Part shown: positions 25,812 to 34,653 of the stretch, piece by piece | Position numbering within the stretch: the stretch's first letter is position 1 | How the letters are laid out: the number at the start of each line of letters is the position of its first letter | Assembly: GCA_052180195.1 (NCBI GenBank) | Contig: CP197469.1 | Origin: Gottfriedia sp002574545 | Lineage (GTDB): Bacteria; Bacillota; Bacilli; Bacillales; Bacillaceae_G | Length of the DNA stretch: 64,000 bases | Direction: 5' to 3' (one strand) | The notes under the pieces: model-generated | What the model was told of the DNA's origin: nothing | What the model saw: the letters and a program-made list of their open reading frames with translations, nothing else | Databases searched by the model: none | Translations under genes and position numbers: made by a program

Positions 25812-26482
25812 TCCACTCCTTCCGATTGAACGACGTGGTTTACAAAAGCTCCTGGTACGATAATTTCTTCAGGGTCCAATGCGCCTAAAGGAACAATTTC
25901 ATCAACTTCCGCAATCGTGATTTTTCCGGCCATTGCTACATAAGGATTCGTATTGCGAGCACTCTTATCAAAAACTAAATTCCCAAAAGGATCTGCTTTC
26001 TTCGCATATACAATTGAAACATCTGAAATGAGAGGTGTTTCAACTAAATACTCTTTTCCAAATACATTCACCCTCTGCTTATCAACATCTATTACACTAT
26101 CAATCCCGATATCTACTAAAACGCCACCTAATCCAACCCCACCCGCTCGAATCCGTTCAATAAATGTACCTTGAGGGCTGAACTCTATTTCTAAAGTACC
26201 ATCCGTCATTTGCTTTCCAGCATTCGGATTTGATCCAATATGCGTTGTAATCATTTTTTTAACTCTTTTAGCTGTCACTAATTGCCCGATCCCAACATCA
26301 GGAAAACCCGTATCATTTCCTATTAGAGTAAGATCTTTAACACCTTTTTCTAAAATGCCCCTAATTAATGTTGGTGGGTTACCAATTCCTCCAAAACCAC
26401 CAAACATTAACACCATATCATCTTTAAAATAAAGCAAAGCTTCTTCAATACTAATGATTTTACCGAAAGTATTGATGGCCAT
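25787..26482 (-). CDS. yodS: 3-oxoacid CoA-transferase subunit A (YodS)
   Basis: A 231-residue CoA-transferase alpha subunit. The Gly-rich CoA loop MFGGFGGIGNPPTLI is near residues 27-41, and GLGGVLVDIG and the VAKADPFGN-like motif AKKADPFGNL follow. The start codon overlaps the aminotransferase stop (TAATG), so the two are translationally coupled. It works as a heteromer with the next gene product. Context (aminotransferase, CoA-transferase, deacylase) points to catabolism of an amino-acid-like compound through a CoA ester. Confidence 0.9.
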   Translation of the reverse strand: MAINTFGKIISIEEALLYFKDDMVLMFGGFGGIGNPPTLIRGILEKGVKDLTLIGNDTGFPDVGIGQLVTAKRVKKMITTHIGSNPNAGKQMTDGTLEIEFSPQGTFIERIRAGGVGLGGVLVDIGIDSVIDVDKQRVNVFGKEYLVETPLISDVSIVYAKKADPFGNLVFDKSARNTNPYVAMAGKITIAEVDEIVPLGALDPEEIIVPGAFVNHVVQSEGVDWKWVWEK

Positions 26483-27810
26483 TATTCAATCTCCTTTGCT
26501 TCTTGATTTAGCTTTTTAAATACTTCCTTCAATAAAATTAGCAATTCATTTACTTGTGCATCAGTAATGACTAAAGGCGGGGAAAGCAAGAAACTATTTT
26601 CAGATCTTCCATATGGGCCACTAACAGATGGATAAAGTAATAATCCAAGGTTTTTAGCGATCTCAATCACACGATTTGTTACACTTTTACAATTAAAGAA
26701 TTCTTCATTTATTTCGATTCCAATCAGTAGACCTTCACCTCTGACATCGAATAGAAACGGATACTCTTTCTGCCATTCTTTTAGTTTTAATTTAATCTTT
26801 TCACCTTGTATTTTAGAATTTTGTACTAATCCATTTTTTTCGACATAGTTTAAAACAGCTAAAGCTATACTTGCAGAAAGAGGATTCGCACTAAATGTAT
26901 GCCCACTCATCACAAGCCGACTACCTTCTAAAATAGGTTGCATTACACGATCACTTGCGATTGCCACTGCAATTGGCGTATAACCAGCAGCCAATCCTTT
27001 GCCGAGGACTAATAAATCCGGCACACAATTCCAATGATTCATTCCGAACATTTCACCAGTTCTACCTATTCCAGTCATTACTTCGTCCGCAATAAGTAGT
27101 ACATCGTGTTTATCACAAATTTCTTTAATTTTTTCATAATATCCTTTTGGAGGAGTTAAAGCTGCTCCTGCCGCACCAACAATCGGTTCAGCTATAAAAG
27201 CTGCCACATTTTCCGAGCCTAATTTCAAAATTGTACGATCAAGTGCAGTAGCGCAAAGTAAACCACAATTTCCAGGCTCTAATTCAAATGGGCATCTTTT
27301 ACAATACGGCGCTTCAACCATAGGATAATCCTCTAGTAGACTAGTAAAACGTTTCCTTCTTGAAGGATGACCTGACATTGATAAAGATCCGATTGTAATA
27401 CCATGGTAGCTCATACTTCTTGATATAATCTTCGTTTTCGTATGAATTCCTCTTTCTTGAAAATGCTGAATTGCCATTTTCATAGCTGTTTCAGTTGCTT
27501 CTGTACCACTATTAACAAAAAAACTCCAGTTTAGATCACCGGGAGCTAGCTGAGCTATTTTTTCAGCTAATTGTTCTGCCGCCTCACTCGTAAACTGTGA
27601 TCGATAAACAAACGCCACTTTAGACGCCTGCTTTACCATTTCATCAATTATTTCCTTTACACCATGCCCAATACTTGCAGCAACTGCACCTGATGAACCA
27701 TCAATATATTTCTTTCCTTGCTTGTCCCATAGGTAGATTGTTTCTCCTTTATCAATTATTGGATAACGATCACCTACAAGTGGTTTTATTAAATAATCTC
27801 TTTTAGCCAT
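26482..27810 (-). CDS. yodT: Class III PLP-dependent aminotransferase (YodT)
   Basis: A 442-residue omega-aminotransferase. FVNSGTEATETAMKMA (PLP phosphate site) is near 107-122, LLIADEVMTGIGRTG holds the PLP-ring Asp, and LGKGLAAGYTPI holds the Schiff-base Lys. A cluster CKRCPF...GNCGLLC in the middle supplies four Cys that could bind a metal. It is first in the yodTSRQ operon. The family transfers terminal amino groups, for example of beta-lysine-type or omega-amino acids. In B. subtilis the same genes continue into yodP-kamA (beta-lysine formation); those two are not found downstream here. Confidence 0.9.
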   Translation of the reverse strand: MAKRDYLIKPLVGDRYPIIDKGETIYLWDKQGKKYIDGSSGAVAASIGHGVKEIIDEMVKQASKVAFVYRSQFTSEAAEQLAEKIAQLAPGDLNWSFFVNSGTEATETAMKMAIQHFQERGIHTKTKIISRSMSYHGITIGSLSMSGHPSRRKRFTSLLEDYPMVEAPYCKRCPFELEPGNCGLLCATALDRTILKLGSENVAAFIAEPIVGAAGAALTPPKGYYEKIKEICDKHDVLLIADEVMTGIGRTGEMFGMNHWNCVPDLLVLGKGLAAGYTPIAVAIASDRVMQPILEGSRLVMSGHTFSANPLSASIALAVLNYVEKNGLVQNSKIQGEKIKLKLKEWQKEYPFLFDVRGEGLLIGIEINEEFFNCKSVTNRVIEIAKNLGLLLYPSVSGPYGRSENSFLLSPPLVITDAQVNELLILLKEVFKKLNQEAKEIE

Positions 27811-27967
27811 ACTCCCTCACCATCTTTCACTCAGATCTCATTACTATATATATAGTAGAAAGCGCATGAAGTTAGACTAATGAAAAACAATAGGGTTTAC
27901 TTCAAATAAATGTATGAGATGTATGGATGAAATAAGGTTAAGCAAATTCAAATGTTCATTTCAACAC

Positions 27968-27993
27968 GAAAAAGACCACAAAGTTGTGGTCTC
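27968..27993 (-). terminator. Second terminator after yqjQ
   Basis: AGACCACAA and TTGTGGTCT pair in a compact hairpin, followed by TTTTTC on the minus strand. Confidence 0.75.
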
Positions 27994-28064
27994 AGTCTGA
28001 AAATCAAGCTTTCTTTATTTAGCCTATAAAATCCTATTCTATTTAAAACCGAAATTATATCTAA

Positions 28065-28105
28065 ATAAAAAAGCTTCGAGAAGATTCCTCTCAAAGCTTT
28101 TTTTG
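28065..28105. terminator. Rho-independent terminator after yqjQ
   Basis: AAAAAAGCTT...GAGA pairs with TCTC...AAGCTTTTTTT; T-rich on both strands. It is the first of two tandem terminators behind the SDR gene. Confidence 0.75.
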
Positions 28106-28141
28106 AACATCATCAAAGCTGTCTTTATTTAGCAGCTTCTG

Positions 28142-28930
28142 TTATTTTTTATTTCCGAATTTCGTCATAAAATAATAACTAACTCTAGGGAATACAGAGT
28201 AAAGTTTAGCTCCAAATCCCATCCATGAAGGTAGGTCAATTTCATGTACATTATTTCCGATTATAGAGATAACTTTCGAAGCAACTTTTTCAGGATCTAG
28301 CATCATTTTCCGAACGGACTTGGCATACGCCCCTGACTCATCTGCAATCTCAAAAAATGGTGTATCCATCGGACCTGGATTTATATTCGTTATATAGATA
28401 CCATCTTTTTCAACTTCTTGTCGCAAAGCATTACTGAATCCTAGCACTGCATGCTTAGAAGCTGCATATGCTGCAGCCTTCGATGTGGCAATTTTACCAG
28501 CTAAAGAAGCGATATTAATAATATGGCCCTTCCCTTTCAGCTTCATAGACGTAAGGGCAAGCTTTGAACAAATCATAACGCCAAATACATTCACATCGAA
28601 CATTTGCTTCATATCTTGAAAAGACATATGCTCAACGGTTTGAAATAGGCCAAAACCTGCATTATTTATTAAAACATCGATTCCATCAAATTGCTCTTCG
28701 ATTTGGTGAAATGCATCATATACTGCTTTTTCATCTGTCACATCTACAACAAAATAATGACATTTAACTGGAAAATCTTCTTGTATTTTAGCCTTTAAGT
28801 TTTTTAGCTCTGTTTCTCTTCTAGCAATTAAGACGATATTAGCGCCTTGTTTTGCTGCAATTAAGGCCAAATCTTTCCCAAGACCACTCGAAGCACCTGT
28901 TATGACTACCGTTTGGTTACTTAACCTCAA
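28142..28930 (-). CDS. yqjQ: Short-chain dehydrogenase (YqjQ)
   Basis: A 262-residue classical SDR. The cofactor motif TGASSGLG is at about 12-19, NNAGFG near 90, the catalytic Ser (INIASLAGK) near 142 and YAASK (Tyr, Lys) near 155-159. The basic residues RR after the second strand (IARRETEL) suggest NADP(H). The C-terminus is slightly hydrophobic. It is encoded 15 bp after yqjP in one operon, as in B. subtilis. The physiological substrate is not known. Confidence 0.9.
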   Translation of the reverse strand: MRLSNQTVVITGASSGLGKDLALIAAKQGANIVLIARRETELKNLKAKIQEDFPVKCHYFVVDVTDEKAVYDAFHQIEEQFDGIDVLINNAGFGLFQTVEHMSFQDMKQMFDVNVFGVMICSKLALTSMKLKGKGHIINIASLAGKIATSKAAAYAASKHAVLGFSNALRQEVEKDGIYITNINPGPMDTPFFEIADESGAYAKSVRKMMLDPEKVASKVISIIGNNVHEIDLPSWMGFGAKLYSVFPRVSYYFMTKFGNKK

Positions 28931-28945
28931 AAATTCCCACCTCTA

Positions 28946-29926
28946 TTATTGACTGACTGAATGCTCATTCGTTTTATACTCAAGTATACCATCATTTCGT
29001 TCATTTAAACTAATAAAACCTAAGTTTTCCAGATAGTCTAACTGACCAATTGTTTCAGATAAAGTAAGTGAAAGTTGTTTTTGATAAACCTTTGGAAATA
29101 ACATTTGGCAAACTTCATATGCAGTTAACGGTTGTTTTTTAATCATTTCATACACTTTTTCAGCTCTAGCTTTTTGCTTTTCTAATCTGATTTTTACTAA
29201 TCCTTTAATATCTGTAACTGGTTCACCATGTCCAGTATATAATTTTTTAATAGGAAGTTCTGCTATTCTCTGTAAAGATTGATTGTATTGAAGCAATGGC
29301 TTTACTCTTTTTGTTTCACCATTTAATGGTGGCTCAATGATCGGGTTAGACGAAACCTTATCTAACAATAAATCTCCTCCAAATGCAATGCCATCATCCT
29401 CACTAATCAAGGAAATATGAGAAGTTGCATGACCAGGTGTGTACAATACTTTCAAGCCAAAAATACTGTCAATGATATCGCCTTCATCAATAATATGAGT
29501 TAATGAACGCTTGCTAGTATATGGCATTTTCTCAGTCGTACGTGGCATTCTTTGGACATATTCAGCTGGAACACCGTATAATATTGCATTTTCAATAAAA
29601 TACTCATTATAGTAATTTAAGAATGATTGATCTTGAGTTAAATACGGAATATTTCGTTCATGACCTAAAATTTTCACATCTTCATTAAACTTTTCTAATA
29701 ATCCTGCATGGTCTGGATGATGATGCGTTAAAACAACTTGTTCAATATCTTCTAATTTATAACCTATTTTATCTAATTCGCTTTTTAATGCCTCTAACGT
29801 ATCCTTAGTATTCGTTCCTGTATCAATTAAAGTTAATAAATCTCCTTCAACTAAAAAAACATTTACTGTATTCATATCATAAGGTACCGGGAGTGTAATT
29901 TGGTGAATCTTATTTTCAGGGATCAT
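28946..29926 (-). CDS. yqjP: MBL-fold hydrolase (YqjP)
   Basis: A 326-residue metallo-beta-lactamase-fold protein. Motif THHHPDHAGL is near residue 67 (HxHxDH), TPGHATSHISL near 160, FGGDLLL near 178, and a late TGHGEPV near 231. The last 80 residues form a winged-helix-like tail (LTAYEVCQMLFP...LSETIGQLDYLENLGFI), the LACTB2-type C-terminal domain that can bind nucleic acid. It is first in the yqjP-yqjQ operon and divergent from proI. Function may be hydrolysis of a thioester or RNA; the family leaves this open. Confidence 0.88.
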   Translation of the reverse strand: MIPENKIHQITLPVPYDMNTVNVFLVEGDLLTLIDTGTNTKDTLEALKSELDKIGYKLEDIEQVVLTHHHPDHAGLLEKFNEDVKILGHERNIPYLTQDQSFLNYYNEYFIENAILYGVPAEYVQRMPRTTEKMPYTSKRSLTHIIDEGDIIDSIFGLKVLYTPGHATSHISLISEDDGIAFGGDLLLDKVSSNPIIEPPLNGETKRVKPLLQYNQSLQRIAELPIKKLYTGHGEPVTDIKGLVKIRLEKQKARAEKVYEMIKKQPLTAYEVCQMLFPKVYQKQLSLTLSETIGQLDYLENLGFISLNERNDGILEYKTNEHSVSQ

Positions 29927-30230
29927 ACTGATTCCTCCTTATCTGAATCTTCTTACAGTTAATTCTAATATACATTTAAAAAAATACAAACAAAGATGAT
30001 TAGAATTTTACTTTAATTTGATATCAGAATCTAGAAAGGGCAAGAGAACACAAAGATAAAAAAGGAAAAAATTTCCCATTTACTCCTTTTCCTGCTTTAA
30101 ATTTTGCCTGAACCTAAATATTATTTAAAAATATTTTTAAGAAAATAGATAAAAGTAATATGTCAACAAGGAATATAACATTTATTTCTCTAATATAAAT
30201 ATCTATTACAATAAAGGTGAGGTGAATGTA
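29927..30230. other. Divergent promoter region of yqjP and proI
   Basis: 304 bp, very A/T-rich. A loosely paired purine/pyrimidine stretch near 30058-30095 (AAAGGAAAA... with ...CTCCTTTTCC) is visible, but no clear operator or structured RNA. Confidence 0.4.
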
Positions 30231-31070
30231 ATGTTTCTAGGAAAAGTTGCGTTTATTGGAGCAGGTAGCATCGCAGAAGCATTAATAGCAGGATTAATTG
30301 ATAGTGGATATATTGAAGGTGATCAAATTGCAATCACAAATAGAGAGGATTTAGAACGTTTAGATAGTTTACATAGTAAATATGGTGTATTAGCTACTAC
30401 TAACCGTCAGTTAGCAATCTCTGGTTCAAGTGTAGTTTTTTTAGCGATGAAGCCTAAAGATGTTACAGTCGCTCTTGATCAAATTAAAAGCTTTTTCAAT
30501 GAAAAACAATTAATTATATCCTTAATAGCAGGAGTTTCTATCAGTACAATTAAACAGTTGCTAGGAAACGAAAATCTAAATATTGTTCGTGCAATGCCAA
30601 CTACGTCTTCACTCGTTAGAAAATCTGCTACAGCACTTGCTTATACCGAGGAAGTACCTTTTGAAAAAGTGCAAATAGCAAAAAGATTATTTGAGCGTGT
30701 TGGGATTGTCGCTAAAGTTGAAGAAGACGAATTACATGCGATGACTGGATTATTTGGTAGTGGTCCAGCCTATATATATTATGTCATCGAACAATTTGAA
30801 CGAGCTGCAATGGCACTAGGGATCCATCGAGATATTGCCAAACCATTTATTCAACAAACGTTAATGGGTTCAATTTCTATGCTTCAGGAAACGAATAAAT
30901 CTCCATTGACATTGAGGAAAAAAGTTACAAGCCCAAATGGCACTACTCAAGCTGGAATATCCGTTCTTGAAGATCGTGAAGTTGCTAATTCATTTTTAAA
31001 TTGCTTTATTGAAGCAACAGTTCGATCACGTGAGATCCAAGAGGAATATGAAAAAATTAATAAAATTTAA
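30231..31070 (+). CDS. proI: Pyrroline-5-carboxylate reductase
   Basis: A 279-residue ProC-family enzyme for the last step of proline synthesis (P5C + NAD(P)H to L-proline). The Rossmann motif FIGAGSIAEALIAGL is at the N-terminus, FLAMKPKDV near 80, and the C-terminal dimer domain holds GSGPAYIYYVIE and TSPNGTTQAGI. ATG 30231 is preferred to GTG 30222, which lies inside the ribosome binding site AAAGGTGAGGTG. B. subtilis ProI (YqjO) is 278 residues and is also a neighbour of yqjP-yqjQ. Confidence 0.92.
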   Translation: MFLGKVAFIGAGSIAEALIAGLIDSGYIEGDQIAITNREDLERLDSLHSKYGVLATTNRQLAISGSSVVFLAMKPKDVTVALDQIKSFFNEKQLIISLIAGVSISTIKQLLGNENLNIVRAMPTTSSLVRKSATALAYTEEVPFEKVQIAKRLFERVGIVAKVEEDELHAMTGLFGSGPAYIYYVIEQFERAAMALGIHRDIAKPFIQQTLMGSISMLQETNKSPLTLRKKVTSPNGTTQAGISVLEDREVANSFLNCFIEATVRSREIQEEYEKINKI

Positions 31071-31083
31071 TTAGCTTGTCATG

Positions 31084-31142
31084 ACTCTCTCCTTTAGATA
31101 ATAAAATGATACAGGTAACTGTGTTGTCCTAAGGGGGAGAGT
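31084..31142 (+). promoter_or_regulatory. Hairpin covering a ribosome binding site
   Basis: ACTCTCTCCTTTAG (31084-31097) can pair over 14 positions, with two G-U wobbles, with CTAAGGGGGAGAGT (31129-31142). The second arm contains the AGGGGGAG ribosome binding site of the next gene. It could hide the site, or act as an attenuator or weak terminator of proI (TTTT follows). Confidence 0.5.
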
Positions 31143-31149
31143 TTTATTG

Positions 31150-31395
31150 ATGAAAATAACAAACAGTCGAGTATTACGAGCAAGTATTAAGCGTATTCTC
31201 ATCACAATTGCTTTAATCGTTACATTAGTTTTAATTGTTGGCTTTCTTACAATCAGTTATGTTGTTGGAAATTCAATGGTAGAAGCAAAGGGCAAACCAC
31301 TTAGCTACCCTCAAAAAGTATCAACTCTCCTACAATTAAAATTCGATTCATTAAAGAAAAAAGAAAATCATGAAGTACATAAGAAGCAAAATTAA
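31150..31395 (+). CDS. Small single-pass membrane protein
   Basis: An 81-residue protein with a basic N-terminus (RVLRASIKR), one long hydrophobic helix (about 17-42) and a Lys-rich hydrophilic tail. By the positive-inside rule the tail would be outside. I use ATG 31150 rather than the preceding TTG; AGGGGGAG lies about 9 bases upstream. That site lies within a possible mRNA hairpin. No family is recognised. It sits between proI and a convergent CBS-domain gene. Confidence 0.65.
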   Translation: MKITNSRVLRASIKRILITIALIVTLVLIVGFLTISYVVGNSMVEAKGKPLSYPQKVSTLLQLKFDSLKKKENHEVHKKQN

Positions 31396-31440
31396 GGGTT
31401 TAAATGAGTAAATGCCTACTAAATGTAAAATGACAAAACA

Positions 31441-31486
31441 AAAAAAGAGTAAGGGACTAATTAAAGACCCCTTGCTCTTCTTTTTT
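31441..31486. terminator. Bidirectional rho-independent terminator
   Basis: AAGAGTAAGGG and CCCTTGCTCTT pair (one wobble) around a 12-base loop, with A-run before and T-run after. Confidence 0.85.
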
Positions 31487-31488
31487 AA

Positions 31489-32136
31489 TCATTTTTGAGC
31501 GGCATGTCTTGTTGACACTTCTTCATGCATAATATGAAACTCTTTTTTAATAATCTCTCTTTTCAACTTATTATAATCATCTTCACTAATAGTTGGTGGT
31601 AACGTAATTAATATTCTTCGATAAACTGAATCACTATCTAGTGTAATGCAGCTCTTCAAATTAGAATATTTATTTACTAACTTAGCTAATCTTGCTAATG
31701 CACCTTCATGTTCCATCGTACTAACTGTTAATGAGTATCCGCCGTCCTTCAGTCCCCATGCCTCTTCTAATAATTCAAACACTGTTTTATGCGTTAAAAT
31801 TCCTACAAATTCATTTAGATCGTTTACAACTGCTAAATAAGGAAAACGTTTAATCGTAAAGAATACTTTGAAAAATGGTGAATCCTCCTGTATTGGTGGA
31901 CATTCTTTGCGAACAAAATCATTTACTGTTTTACCTTGCAAAGAATCGTTATCTACTAAATACTCAGCTAAATCAACACGATAAAGATTTCCAACATACT
32001 CTTTATCGTTTTCACTTAAAACTGGAATGCATCGATACTTTGTTTTCTTTAAAAGATCCCATGCAAACTGCGCCTCAGTTGAAACCATACAGTGAACTAC
32101 ATCATGTTTTTTTACGATATTACCTTTAATTCTCAA
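31489..32136 (-). CDS. CBS-domain protein, c-di-AMP-binding CbpA type
   Basis: A 215-residue cytoplasmic protein with two CBS motifs (about 5-60 and 65-125: KYRCIPVLSEND... and RFPYLAVVNDLNEFVGILTH). An ACT-like C-terminal domain covers 135-210 (TVSTMEHEGALARLAKLVNKY...). I place the start at TTG 32136 because AAGTAGGG is 6 bases upstream; a TTG at 32154 lacks such a site. The domain order and size match Firmicute CbpA-type proteins that bind cyclic di-AMP. The ligand and partner are inferred from family, not visible in sequence. Confidence 0.75.
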   Translation of the reverse strand: MRIKGNIVKKHDVVHCMVSTEAQFAWDLLKKTKYRCIPVLSENDKEYVGNLYRVDLAEYLVDNDSLQGKTVNDFVRKECPPIQEDSPFFKVFFTIKRFPYLAVVNDLNEFVGILTHKTVFELLEEAWGLKDGGYSLTVSTMEHEGALARLAKLVNKYSNLKSCITLDSDSVYRRILITLPPTISEDDYNKLKREIIKKEFHIMHEEVSTRHAAQK

Positions 32137-32612
32137 TAATAACCCTACTTTCAAAATTTATTTTACTAATCATTCCTAATATTTATCTATTAAAAACACA
32201 TTTGCAAAAAACTCCATAAGTCGGATAATTTGATTAAAAGCAATGTTAACATTAAATAAATTCGATTTTTTGCCGCTATCCCAAAGATCGTAACTCTAAA
32301 ACCTCCTTATACACTACTAAACATAGGATCTTTTGATTTTTTAATGTGGGAATCATTCGGATCTTACCTTAATAATTAACACTGATTTTAAAAAAATCCT
32401 GAAGCCTTTCATAAATAATTCGCTCTTTCTCAAAATGTCCCTTTTTTTGTTTTGTGACGAATTCTAAATTTTCTAACAATTATACAATACTATTTAAAGT
32501 CAACATCTTATATATACTTTAAAAAGAGAAATTCATTCCTAAATAATCATAGTAATATAGAAAATTTGTTCATGCGGAACTATACAACATTTATCTTCTT
32601 CCCACTTATCCA
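32137..32612. other. Intergenic region, no gene seen
   Basis: About 475 bp of A/T-rich DNA holding the promoter of the CBS-domain gene. A minus-strand TAAGGAGG near 32308-32315 has no start codon at useful spacing. No repeat or structured RNA was recognised. Confidence 0.4.
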
Positions 32613-32650
32613 CAAAAAAAGAAGAGATTCTTGTGATCTCTTCTTCTCGA
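32613..32650 (-). terminator. Rho-independent terminator of the LiaH-like gene
   Basis: AGAAGAGAT and ATCTCTTCT pair around a 7-base loop, then TTTTTTT on the minus strand. Confidence 0.85.
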
Positions 32651-32656
32651 ATACGA

Positions 32657-33298
32657 TTATGCTTCTTGCTTTTCTTTATTTGTTAGTTCTTTTTTTAATA
32701 AGTCAATTTTGTAATCAAATGATTGAAGATCAAATTCCGAACGAACTCTTAGTTCTAAATCACGAATTTGTTTTTCAAAGTAGTTGAAGTCAATTGATGG
32801 CATTTTACTATTAAGTAAATGGTGAGTTTCATTTATTTTTTTTGTCGCGTGAGCCATGTTTTGGCGAGACATTAAGTCATATTTTTTCGTATGAAGCTCT
32901 TTTAACTTTTTTTCAATTTGATTAACTTGCTCATGCATAAAGCTAATTTCTTCTTCTGTTTTAGCGATTAATGTAACGAACTTTTCAGCTTGTTCTTTAT
33001 AAAATGCTAGATCTTCAGTTGCACGTTTGATTAGTTCTTCGGCACCAGCTTCATTTGCGATCTTTAATTGTTCTTCACGTTTTTGCACCATTTGAAGTGC
33101 ACCCTCGCGTTCCACTTGGAATTTCGTACGTAGTGAATAATGTCTTTCTAGTAATCCCCTTACTTTTCCTAATTCACTTTCAGATTGTTTAATGAAGTAA
33201 TTCAATTGTGAGATTGGATTTTGTTGTTCTTTTTCATCTAATAATCCATGTAAATCCGCTGAGATTTGATTTTTAATACGAGTAAATAAGTTTTTCAT
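32657..33298 (-). CDS. PspA/IM30-family phage-shock protein (LiaH-like)
   Basis: A 213-residue protein that is almost all coiled coil, with the family N-terminus MKNLFTRIKNQISADLHGLLDEKEQQNP, then QSESELGKVRGLLERHYSL and a long heptad region to the end. PspA/IM30/LiaH proteins assemble into large ESCRT-III-like rings or rods that stabilise stressed membranes. It follows a small membrane protein gene by 15 bp, as in liaI-liaH. No LiaF/LiaS/LiaR genes are nearby, so the regulator is elsewhere. LiaH-like rather than classical PspA is favoured by the neighbour. Confidence 0.85.
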   Translation of the reverse strand: MKNLFTRIKNQISADLHGLLDEKEQQNPISQLNYFIKQSESELGKVRGLLERHYSLRTKFQVEREGALQMVQKREEQLKIANEAGAEELIKRATEDLAFYKEQAEKFVTLIAKTEEEISFMHEQVNQIEKKLKELHTKKYDLMSRQNMAHATKKINETHHLLNSKMPSIDFNYFEKQIRDLELRVRSEFDLQSFDYKIDLLKKELTNKEKQEA

Positions 33299-33313
33299 AG
33301 TTATACACTCCTC

Positions 33314-33643
33314 TTATTTTATAGGGTTGAAATTTTCATCATAAATATTAAATTCATCATCTTTAAGTTTTTTTTGATTGTTATAATCTTTATATAGGTA
33401 ATAAAGCAAAATTGCTGCTGCTGCACCTATTAAAGAAGGAAGACCACTTATTGCAATCGTTAAGCCGATTAATCCAATAATTGTCCAGATGATTTTCATA
33501 AACAACGAATCTGTTTTCATAAACTTTTTAAAACTGAAATATGTGATGATTAACCCAAGTGCTAAAGTAATCAAGCCACCTAAATTCGCTAAAGCAACTC
33601 CAATTAATATTAGTACGAGGATAAAAGTTAAGAACTTCTTCAT
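33314..33643 (-). CDS. LiaI-like small membrane protein
   Basis: A 109-residue protein with three to four short hydrophobic helices (residues 3-25, 40-60, 65-85) and a charged cytoplasmic tail (YKDYNNQKKLKDDEFN). I chose ATG 33643; AAAGGAGG lies 10 bases upstream, and the TTG seven codons earlier is inside that site. In B. subtilis LiaI anchors LiaH rings to the membrane under envelope stress. The same gene order and spacing support that role here, though the sequence family is loosely conserved. Confidence 0.72.
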   Translation of the reverse strand: MKKFLTFILVLILIGVALANLGGLITLALGLIITYFSFKKFMKTDSLFMKIIWTIIGLIGLTIAISGLPSLIGAAAAILLYYLYKDYNNQKKLKDDEFNIYDENFNPIK

Positions 33644-33754
33644 GACCTCGTCGCCTCCTTTCAACTTATACTCTTATCTTATACAAGTTTTTATATCGGA
33701 ATAATGGCCTGAGGAATGGTTTTCTATCAGACTTAAGTAGTAGATAAACAAGAA

Positions 33755-33797
33755 CAAAAAAAACCAGATCATTTGGATAATCCATTGATCTGGTTTT
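33755..33797. terminator. Bidirectional rho-independent terminator
   Basis: AAACCAGATCAATGG-type arms (AACCAGATCA with TGATCTGGTT, plus GGATAATCC in the loop) flanked by A- and T-runs. Confidence 0.85.
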
Positions 33798-33799
33798 GA

Positions 33800-34552
33800 C
33801 TAGAAATTAAGAAGTTTAACTCCGGCTTTTAATTGTATTAGTTGAGATACCGTTACAAACTGGTAGCCTTGCTTTTGAAGAGCCGGTAAGATTTGTTTTA
33901 GTGCTTCGATTGTTTGACTACGGTCCCCTCCGTGATCATGAAAAAGAATAATATCTCCTTTTCTAGTATCTTTTAATACATTTGAGACAATTTTAAATAC
34001 TCCAGGATTTTTCCAATCAAATGTATCTTGATGCCAAGACCACATAACCGTTAAATAGCCAAGATCGTGCACAGTATTTATTGACCGCTCACTATAGTAT
34101 CCAAATGGAGGTCTAAATAATACAGGTGAGACATGAGTTGCAGCGATAATAGCATCGTGCGTTTTATGTAATTGATCTCTTATTTGTTCATCAGTTAAAT
34201 ACTGTAGTCTAGCATGCGTATATGTATGATTTGCAACTTCATGACCTTCTTCTATTTCTCTTTTTACTACTTCGGGAAATTTCGCAACTCGCTCACCTAC
34301 TAAAAAAAATGTCGCTTTGGCATTATACTTCTTTAATAAGTCTAAAACTTCTGGGGTGTATTCAGCATTTGGCCCATCATCAAATGTAATTGCGATTACT
34401 TTCTCTTTTACTGGTACCTCCCAAATAGCAGTACCTTGTTTTTCGTAATAATATCGATTTTTACTTTCAGCTGATGCATTATTTGTACCGTAAAAAATAA
34501 ATTGAAAACTAAAAATAAATAAAAGGATAACTTTTAGCAGTTTCAAAGCCAT
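33800..34552 (-). CDS. Secreted polysaccharide deacetylase (peptidoglycan type)
   Basis: A 250-residue protein with a signal peptide (1-28, ASA cleavage). It has all five NodB motifs: TFDDGPN (near 55-61), NHTYTH (near 106-111), RPPFGYY (near 145), WHQDTFDW (near 172) and ILFHDHGGD (near 197). Complete motifs and a single domain fit peptidoglycan GlcNAc or MurNAc deacetylases of Bacillus that confer lysozyme resistance or shape spore cortex. It stands alone. Which sugar it acts on cannot be settled from sequence. Confidence 0.88.
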   Translation of the reverse strand: MALKLLKVILLFIFSFQFIFYGTNNASAESKNRYYYEKQGTAIWEVPVKEKVIAITFDDGPNAEYTPEVLDLLKKYNAKATFFLVGERVAKFPEVVKREIEEGHEVANHTYTHARLQYLTDEQIRDQLHKTHDAIIAATHVSPVLFRPPFGYYSERSINTVHDLGYLTVMWSWHQDTFDWKNPGVFKIVSNVLKDTRKGDIILFHDHGGDRSQTIEALKQILPALQKQGYQFVTVSQLIQLKAGVKLLNF

Positions 34553-34653
34553 GACCTTCCTTTTACACAGAATATTTATATCATGTCTCTAAACTATTCT
34601 TTTATGTACACTTCTCAACTTTTAATTGCACTGTATTTAACCGAAATATTAAT

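Larger units (their letters stand above)
27811..28141. other. Intergenic region with yodT promoter area and two terminators
   Basis: 331 bp. A perfect 16-bp A/T palindrome TACTATATATATAGTA (27842-27857) lies about 35 bp before yodT, where a promoter or operator would be. Two hairpins nearer the SDR gene are listed separately. Nothing else is evident. Confidence 0.5.

Noticed and set aside
27842..27870. Catabolite-responsive (cre) site near yodT
   Set aside because: AGAAAGCGCATGAA matches the consensus only partly and lacks the symmetric half.
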